Shown piece after piece: positions 6,584-10,618 of a DNA stretch of 10,618 nt; positions within the stretch are counted from its first letter, which is position 1, and each line of letters opens with the position of its first letter. The stretch is from assembly GCA_015491595.1 (NCBI GenBank), contig WFVP01000019.1:1-10618 (forward strand), written 5' to 3'. Both the position numbers and the translations under genes were made by a program. This DNA comes from Anaerolineales bacterium (lineage in GTDB: Bacteria > Chloroflexota > Anaerolineae > Anaerolineales > DRMV01). The notes beneath the pieces are model-generated. The model saw only the letters and a program-made list of their open reading frames with translations. It had not been told where the DNA came from and made no database searches.

Positions 6584-7770
6584 GCCAGACCCTCCAGGGA
6601 GTCGCCCCGTTCTGTCTCAGACGGCGGCAGGGGGACCTCGAGGTACAGGCGGGCCCCACCCTGTTCCCGGGCTTCCAGCCGGGCTTGGCCGCCCAGTTGC
6701 GCGGCCTGTTCCGCCATGCCCCGCAGGCCCATACCGCGGGCAGGCACGTCCGCTGGCGGTCCATGCCCGTCGTCTTCCAGGGTGAGGACCACCCGGTGCT
6801 CATCCACCTGCAGGCGTATCCAGACCCTTCGCGCGTGGGCATGGCGCAGAACGTTGGTCAGGCCTTCCTGCACGGCCCGGTAAAGCAAGAAGCGATGCGG
6901 CGGCGGGAGCCGAGAAAGGTCTTCGGGTATCTCGGCGGTCACCTGTAATCCCGTGGTCTGGGCGAAACGCCCAATCAGACCCTTCAGGGCCGCGGGCAGG
7001 TCTTCCACAGGCGGACGCAGGGCGGCCACGGTGCGCCGCAGGGCTTGCAGGCCCTGGCGGACCTGTTCCCGGGCGTTGGCCAGCATTTGGGCGGCTCGCT
7101 CCGGATGTTGCCGCAGCAAGGCCTGGGCGGCTTCCAACTGCACCGCGGCCACGGTGAGGTGGTGGCCCACGGTGTCGTGCATTTCCTGGGCCATGCGATT
7201 GCGTTCCCGGGCCACGGCCAGGGCCGCGGATTGTTGGGCATACACACGGAGGCGTTCATGGGCCTCTTGCAACTCCTGGAGCAAGTGCTGGGCCTGGGTC
7301 CGGGCCTCCTGCTCGCGGCGCAGGGCCTGGGCGAAGGTGGCGAAGAAGAAGTAGCCCACCGCGAACACCGCGGCACCGGCCAGGCCGCTCCCGCGTCCCG
7401 TGCGGATAAGAAAGATGGACGCGGTCAGCAGAGCGAAAAGGGATACCCACTTCCAGGTCTGCCGGGAAGGAAAGACCAGGGCGGCCTGAGCACTGAGCAA
7501 GAAAAACAGAATGGGGAAGGGACTCCAAGGCGGGGCCAGCAGAAGCAATCCTGCCATGAGACCGGTTTGCAGGGCGAAATAGCGCGGACCATATGTACCA
7601 CGGTGTGCCGTCCAAAGCAGGATTCCACCAAAAAGCAACCAAAGTCCTCCCACCTCGAGCAGAGCCTCTCCTTGGGGAAGGGCAAACCATCCCAACACAC
7701 CCACAGCCAGCCATGTGGCCAGGGCAAGGAGGTGCAGGAGAGCGTGCTGAGGAAAAGGCCTGCTGGTCAT
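6580..7770 (-). CDS. Membrane sensor histidine kinase, HisKA_3 type
   Basis: Senses an unknown signal, autophosphorylates on histidine and passes the phosphate to the NarL-type regulator encoded next. The 396 residues begin with about six hydrophobic segments (roughly 11-147) with short loops and no large extracellular domain. This is typical of intramembrane-sensing kinases paired with exporters. A coiled linker (about 148-185) leads to the dimerisation helix with ERNRMAQEMHDTVGHHL (189-205) and phospho-acceptor H198. The ATPase domain has the N box QEGLTNVLRHAHA (301-313, N306), EDDGHG (332-337) and GMGLRGM (346-352). The ATG at 7770 lies 7 bases after the permease stop, with an AGGGGA-like ribosome site. 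The kinase stop overlaps the regulator start. Layout resembles DesK/LiaS/LnrJ-type sensors. The stimulus may be the exported compound or membrane stress, but this is inference. Confidence 0.95.
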   Translation of the reverse strand: MTSRPFPQHALLHLLALATWLAVGVLGWFALPQGEALLEVGGLWLLFGGILLWTAHRGTYGPRYFALQTGLMAGLLLLAPPWSPFPILFFLLSAQAALVFPSRQTWKWVSLFALLTASIFLIRTGRGSGLAGAAVFAVGYFFFATFAQALRREQEARTQAQHLLQELQEAHERLRVYAQQSAALAVARERNRMAQEMHDTVGHHLTVAAVQLEAAQALLRQHPERAAQMLANAREQVRQGLQALRRTVAALRPPVEDLPAALKGLIGRFAQTTGLQVTAEIPEDLSRLPPPHRFLLYRAVQEGLTNVLRHAHARRVWIRLQVDEHRVVLTLEDDGHGPPADVPARGMGLRGMAEQAAQLGGQARLEAREQGGARLYLEVPLPPSETERGDSLEGLA

Positions 7771-7777
7771 GGTCCCC

Positions 7778-9067
7778 TCACTCCCACCGAAACCGCATCA
7801 GGGCGAAGGCGTAGAAAGCCGCGGCAAAAGCCAAAAGGACACCGACCTCCGGTAAAACGTCTTGTGTACCCAGGCCCCTTACGATGATATCCTGATACCC
7901 TTGCAGGGCCCAGAAGTGAGGGGAAAGCCGGGCCAGGTGCTGCATCCAGGAGGGCATGACGAAGACCGGTACCATCATACCGCCCACCGCGGCCAGTACC
8001 AAGGCCAGCAAGGTGGACAGGCCGGAAATCTGGTTCTCCGTCCGGGCCCAGGACGCCACCACCAGACCCAGCCCCGTAGCCGCGGCCGCGGTGGCCAGGG
8101 AGACCAGCACCAACCCCGCGAGGCTGTTTCCCAGGGAAAGCCCCAGAACCACCCGACCCACGCCGAACATCAACGCGACCTGCACCAGGTTGACCAGGTA
8201 GTAGGGGAGCAACTTCCCCAACAGCAGCGCGGCGCGGGGCAGCGGCGCGGCCCGTAAGCGCAACGACGTGCCCAGATGCTTCTCCTTCCAGAGGCTGCCG
8301 GCCAGCACGCCCGCAATGAAGAACATGCCGAACACCGTGTACGCGGGCACGTTTTGCTCCACCGCGGTGGGGAGGTTTTCCCGCCGGAAGGCCGCGGGGA
8401 CGACGGTCTCCACCCGCACCTCCGAGCGGCCACCGACCTCCGCAAGGTCGTTCATCTCCGTCAGGGTCCGGGTCAGCCCACGGGCAAGGGTTTGCCGCTG
8501 GGCAGGTGGGAGCGAGAACGCGGCTTGCTCGAAAGCCTCCCGCACCCGGTAAGGCGCCTGCCCGTAGGCCACAGTCCGGGTCACCACCGCCACCACCGCG
8601 GCTTTGACCGAGGCGGTTACGGTAAAGGGTAGGCCCGGGTCCACCACGAAGCGCACCACGGGCCTCCGTCCGGGTTGGCGCAACCCTTCGACCACGCGGC
8701 GGGAGAAATCCCTGGGGAAAATCAGGGCCAGGGGGTAGGTCCCTTCCGCGACAAGGGCTTCGGCCTGGGCCGGTGTGAGGTCCGGGTCCACCACCAGGTC
8801 CAGACCGGAGACGCCTTGCAAGGCGTCCACCGCGGCCCGGGCCAGCACCACGTGCTCGCCGTTGAGGTACGCCACGCCTTCATCCTGCAAGACCACCACC
8901 AACGCGATGGGACGTTGCTTCGTCCCCGGCTCGAACACGCCCTTCAGCGCCGTACTCATGACCAGGGTGAACATCAAAGGGATGACGAAGAGGATGATGA
9001 GGGCCGCGCGGTCCCGGAGGAGCAACCGAATATCCTTGAACGTCAACGCAAGGACTTGGCGAACCAT
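7778..9067 (-). CDS. ABC-2 type transporter permease
   Basis: Membrane subunit of an ABC exporter with the adjacent ATPase. The 429-residue protein has the standard plan of the long ABC-2 permeases. One membrane segment is near the N-terminus (about 21-42, ALIILFVIPLMFTLVMSTAL). A large extracytoplasmic domain follows (about 43-240). Five more segments follow (about 243-260, 280-308, 315-340, 345-370, 404-424). The cytoplasmic loop KEKHLGTSLRLRAAPL (261-276) is typical of the family. ATG 9067 is chosen because AGGAGG (9073-9078, minus strand) sits 5 bases ahead; a GTG at 9073 overlaps that ribosome site and is unlikely. It lies 72 bp after the ATPase gene and 7 bp before the kinase gene. With the kinase and regulator it resembles export systems for antibiotics or lipid-like compounds such as LnrLMN, though here only one permease gene is present, so a homodimer is likely. 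Substrate unknown. Confidence 0.93.
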   Translation of the reverse strand: MVRQVLALTFKDIRLLLRDRAALIILFVIPLMFTLVMSTALKGVFEPGTKQRPIALVVVLQDEGVAYLNGEHVVLARAAVDALQGVSGLDLVVDPDLTPAQAEALVAEGTYPLALIFPRDFSRRVVEGLRQPGRRPVVRFVVDPGLPFTVTASVKAAVVAVVTRTVAYGQAPYRVREAFEQAAFSLPPAQRQTLARGLTRTLTEMNDLAEVGGRSEVRVETVVPAAFRRENLPTAVEQNVPAYTVFGMFFIAGVLAGSLWKEKHLGTSLRLRAAPLPRAALLLGKLLPYYLVNLVQVALMFGVGRVVLGLSLGNSLAGLVLVSLATAAAATGLGLVVASWARTENQISGLSTLLALVLAAVGGMMVPVFVMPSWMQHLARLSPHFWALQGYQDIIVRGLGTQDVLPEVGVLLAFAAAFYAFALMRFRWE

Positions 9068-9081
9068 AGCCACCTCCTCTT

Positions 9082-9137
9082 TTGAGTGGTGAGCAGTGAG
9101 CAGTCAGCGGACTGCGGACTGCCCACTGCGGACCGCC
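9082..9137. repeat. Heptanucleotide tandem repeat (STRR-like)
   Basis: The spacer between the ATPase and permease genes consists of about eight degenerate 7-bp units in strict register, from 9082 to 9137. GTGAGCA occurs twice (9089 and 9096). Later units are of the type GACTGCG. The pattern is like the short tandemly repeated repetitive heptamers described in cyanobacteria. GCAGTC (9100-9105) and GACTGC (9110-9115) can also pair as a 6-bp stem. It is transcribed within the operon, ahead of the permease ribosome site. Confidence 0.7.
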
Positions 9138-9139
9138 GC

Positions 9140-10087
9140 CTATCCATCCCGCAACGTCTTCCCCGTGAGGGCCAGGAAGACCGCCTCCAGATTGGGCTCG
9201 AAGAGGCGGAGGGCATGGATGCGCCAGCGGCGTTGCCCGGCGGCTTGCAGCAATTGGAGTAGGGTCCGGTGCGGGTCTGCGGTCTGGACGAGCAACGCGC
9301 GCTCACGCTGGACCACGCGATGTACGCCTTCCAGAGCCCTGGCGTATCGGGCCAGCGCGTCCCGGTCGGGTTCCGGCACCTCCAGGTGAATCATGCCCTG
9401 GCCGATTTGGCGGATGAGGGCTTCTGGCGCGCCTTCCGCGATGATACGCCCGTGGTCCATGATGGCCACGCGGTGGCACAGGGTCTGGGCTTCCTCCATG
9501 TAGTGGGTGGTGTACAGAACCGCCGTGCCGGATTCGGCCAGGGCCCTGACCAGCTCGAAAATGGCATGACGGCTTTGCGGGTCCACGCCTACGGTGGGCT
9601 CGTCCAGGAAGAGCACCGCGGGTTGATGCAGAATGCCCGCGGCCAGGTTGAGGCGTCGCTTCATGCCGCCGGAATAGGTGCGGACCAGACGGTCCGCGTA
9701 CGGGGTCAGGCCCACCAGATCCAGGACCTCAGCGATGCGCCGCTCCCCGCCGCGACCGGAAAGGCCGTAAATCCGCGCCCAAAAGCGCAGGTTTTCCCGG
9801 GCCGTAAGGTCGGGATACAGGGCCAAATCCTGGGGCACCAGACCGATGCGGGCTTTGAGGTCCAGCGTGTGCGGACCGAAGGGTTTCCCATTCAGGGTGA
9901 TGCTTCCTCGGTCCGGTGTCAGCAGGCCACTGAGCATGGCGATGGTGGTGCTTTTCCCTGCGCCGTTGGGGCCGAGCAACCCCAGGATTTCGCCGGGATG
10001 CAGGTCCAAGGATAGGTCCTGGACGGCGACGATGTGGCCGTAACCCTTATACAGACGCTGTGCGCGAAGCAAGGGCTCCTGAGTCAT
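9140..10087 (-). CDS. ABC transporter ATP-binding protein, ABC-2 exporter type
   Basis: Cytoplasmic motor subunit that powers the permease encoded next. From M at 10087 it has 315 residues, normal for DrrA/CcmA-type exporter ATPases. All nucleotide-binding motifs are present: Walker A GPNGAGKST (39-47), Q-loop Q86 in LVPQDLALYPDLTAREN, signature YSGGMKRRLNLA (138-149), Walker B AVLFLDEPTVGVDP (157-170) and switch histidine H195 in YTTHYMEEA. A C-terminal accessory region (about 230-310) ends in LFEPNLEAVFLALTG, common in this group. The reading frame is open to an ATG at 10156, but ATG 10087 is preferred because GGGAGG lies about 8 bases upstream and the protein then begins like its family. 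First gene of the four-gene exporter/sensor operon. Confidence 0.96.
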   Translation of the reverse strand: MTQEPLLRAQRLYKGYGHIVAVQDLSLDLHPGEILGLLGPNGAGKSTTIAMLSGLLTPDRGSITLNGKPFGPHTLDLKARIGLVPQDLALYPDLTARENLRFWARIYGLSGRGGERRIAEVLDLVGLTPYADRLVRTYSGGMKRRLNLAAGILHQPAVLFLDEPTVGVDPQSRHAIFELVRALAESGTAVLYTTHYMEEAQTLCHRVAIMDHGRIIAEGAPEALIRQIGQGMIHLEVPEPDRDALARYARALEGVHRVVQRERALLVQTADPHRTLLQLLQAAGQRRWRIHALRLFEPNLEAVFLALTGKTLRDG

Positions 10088-10134
10088 GGCCGGTCCTCCC
10101 AATGCTCTCGGTTCCCTTTCATTCTTTGGGCGTA

Positions 10135-10181
10135 GAGTCACCGCCCATAGGGTCAAGGGTCACCAAAAGGGTCATATGACC
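10135..10181. promoter_or_regulatory. Cluster of GGTCA half-sites and a 12-bp palindrome: candidate operator
   Basis: Upstream of the ABC/two-component operon, GGGTCA occurs at 10150-10155, 10157-10162 and 10169-10174, and GAGTCA at 10135-10140. The last GGGTCA is part of the perfect palindrome GGTCATATGACC (10170-10181). On the minus strand the region also contains TTGACC, but no good -10 follows, so I do not call a promoter. The sites lie 48-94 bp before the ATPase ATG, a natural place for a regulator such as the NarL-type protein of the operon. The binding protein is inferred. Confidence 0.4.
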
Positions 10182-10458
10182 GCTGGCGAATACCCAAATC
10201 CTGTAAGGCTCAAGACGAAGTTATCTTTGCACATCTCGTGTAGTCCTGATTGGGTTCAGGACCGAAAGCGAGGAAATAAAAGGATGCAGCGGCGAAGCCG
10301 CCGCTGCATCCTTTTATCTTTCCTCCTGGCGGTCCCGTGTCCGGTTAGGACTGCGCGAGATTTGCTAAGATGGGTTTGGCGAGCCTTTCCGACGGCCCTT
10401 TCCGCTGGGTGAGAAACAACGCTGCACCGAAGATATGGGTATGCAACAGCATATGACC
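10170..10458 (+). repeat. Long nested inverted repeat, copy 2 of the hairpin family
   Basis: This is the main content of the 496-bp gap 10088-10583. The outer ends GGTCATATG...ATACCCAAATC (10170-10200) match the reverse complement of 10432-10458 in two blocks. Inside, AAGGCTC (10205-10211) pairs with GAGCCTT (10381-10387), and ATCTT-GCA-ATCTCG (10223-10237) pairs with 10356-10371. AGTCCT (10242-10247) pairs with AGGACT (10347-10352), and GGACCG with CGGTCC (near 10259-10264 and 10330-10335). The perfect tip stem ends the structure. Most arm differences are G-U compatible for a plus-strand RNA. No protein-coding gene is seen in it; the open frame across 10086-10412 has no family character. Confidence 0.75.
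10276..10317. terminator. Perfect 18-bp hairpin with A- and T-tracts, bidirectional terminator-like
   Basis: The 18-base arms 10276-10293 and 10300-10317 are exact reverse complements around the loop GAAGCC. The stem is GC-rich near the loop, with AAAA on one side and TTTT on the other, so either strand could read as an intrinsic terminator (TTTTATCTTT on plus, TTTTATTTCC on minus). A flanking GAGGAA/TTCCTC pair extends it past a CT bulge. It lies between divergent genes, where a terminator is not needed, so its role is uncertain. Confidence 0.6.
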
Positions 10459-10531
10459 GGTGCCGGCTCTGGTTTGCCGCGGGTTCTTATCGAGGGTTTT
10501 TCCTTCCCCGGATACATCCCCGCGTATTAGG

Positions 10532-10540
10532 TGGTATACT
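10532..10540 (+). promoter_or_regulatory. Extended -10 promoter before the last gene
   Basis: TGG followed by TATACT (10535-10540) forms an extended -10 element (TGnTATACT). No -35 is evident at 17 bp upstream, which extended -10 promoters can tolerate. A start near 10547 gives a leader of about 37 bases to the ATG at 10584. Confidence 0.5.
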
Positions 10541-10583
10541 CCCTGGCGGATGGAAGCAACCTTGGGGAGGGAGGGTTGACCCG

Positions 10584-10618
10584 ATGTACGGGGACATCAA
10601 AATCTTCGCGGGCTCGGC
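10584..10618 (+). CDS. prs: Probable ribose-phosphate pyrophosphokinase (first codons only)
   Basis: Only 11 full codons plus part of the next are visible: MYGDIKIFAGS. This matches the very start of PRPP synthetase, whose N-terminus typically reads (M..)-K-(I/L/V)-F-(A/S)-G-(N/S), and which makes phosphoribosyl pyrophosphate for nucleotide, histidine and tryptophan synthesis. The strong purine-rich ribosome site GGGAGGGAGGG (10565-10575), 8 bases before the ATG, and an extended -10 box upstream support a real gene start. The identification rests on a short stretch and should be treated as probable. Confidence 0.55.
   Translation, partial: MYGDIKIFAGS

Noticed and set aside
5900..6883. 327-codon plus-strand open frame
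   Set aside because: Antisense to the response regulator and the kinase C-terminus, both fully supported by motifs. Its product is low-complexity and unlike any family I know.
10086..10412. 108-codon plus-strand open frame across the intergenic inverted repeat
   Set aside because: It runs through the hairpin arms and the operon control region, has no ribosome site, and its arginine-rich product reflects the repeat sequence.

Overview
The window is a GC-rich bacterial chromosome segment with no rRNA, tRNA, CRISPR or transposase gene. A free-standing bacterial Elp3, close in motif layout to what I recall of the Dehalococcoides enzyme, the short intergenic gaps and the N-terminus of the last gene suggest a Chloroflexota bacterium, perhaps Anaerolineae-like. 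This placement is an inference from protein character, not a measured result.

Left part (1-5671): a GT4 glycosyltransferase on the minus strand (C-terminus cut by the window edge) diverges from a plus-strand series. The series is an RluE-type 23S rRNA pseudouridine synthase, the excinuclease subunit uvrC, an Elp3-type radical SAM/acetyltransferase tRNA-modifying enzyme, and a small tail-anchored coiled-coil protein built on 11-residue repeats. These are mainly information-processing genes (rRNA modification, DNA repair, tRNA wobble modification). Good -10 boxes upstream of elp3 and of the coiled-coil gene suggest several transcription units rather than one operon.

Right part (5948-10087): a compact four-gene minus-strand operon reading ABC ATPase, ABC-2 permease, HisKA_3 histidine kinase, NarL-type response regulator. 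The permease-kinase gap is 7 bp, and the kinase stop overlaps the regulator start. This is the usual layout of a sensor-controlled exporter for an antibiotic, peptide or lipid-like toxic compound. The substrate cannot be read from the sequence. A cluster of GGTCA half-sites and a GGTCATATGACC palindrome lie upstream of the operon and may be its operator.

The exporter operon is flanked by two related, same-orientation, long imperfect inverted repeats (about 5719-5918 and 10170-10458). They share sequence blocks in the same order but have different hairpin tips. Mismatches between arms are biased toward G-U pairs for a plus-strand transcript. One copy lies between convergent genes, where a terminator would be expected. 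The other lies between divergent genes, where it would not. This undescribed-looking repeat family is the most interesting feature here. A heptanucleotide tandem repeat separates the ATPase and permease genes. The window ends in the first codons of a probable ribose-phosphate pyrophosphokinase gene.
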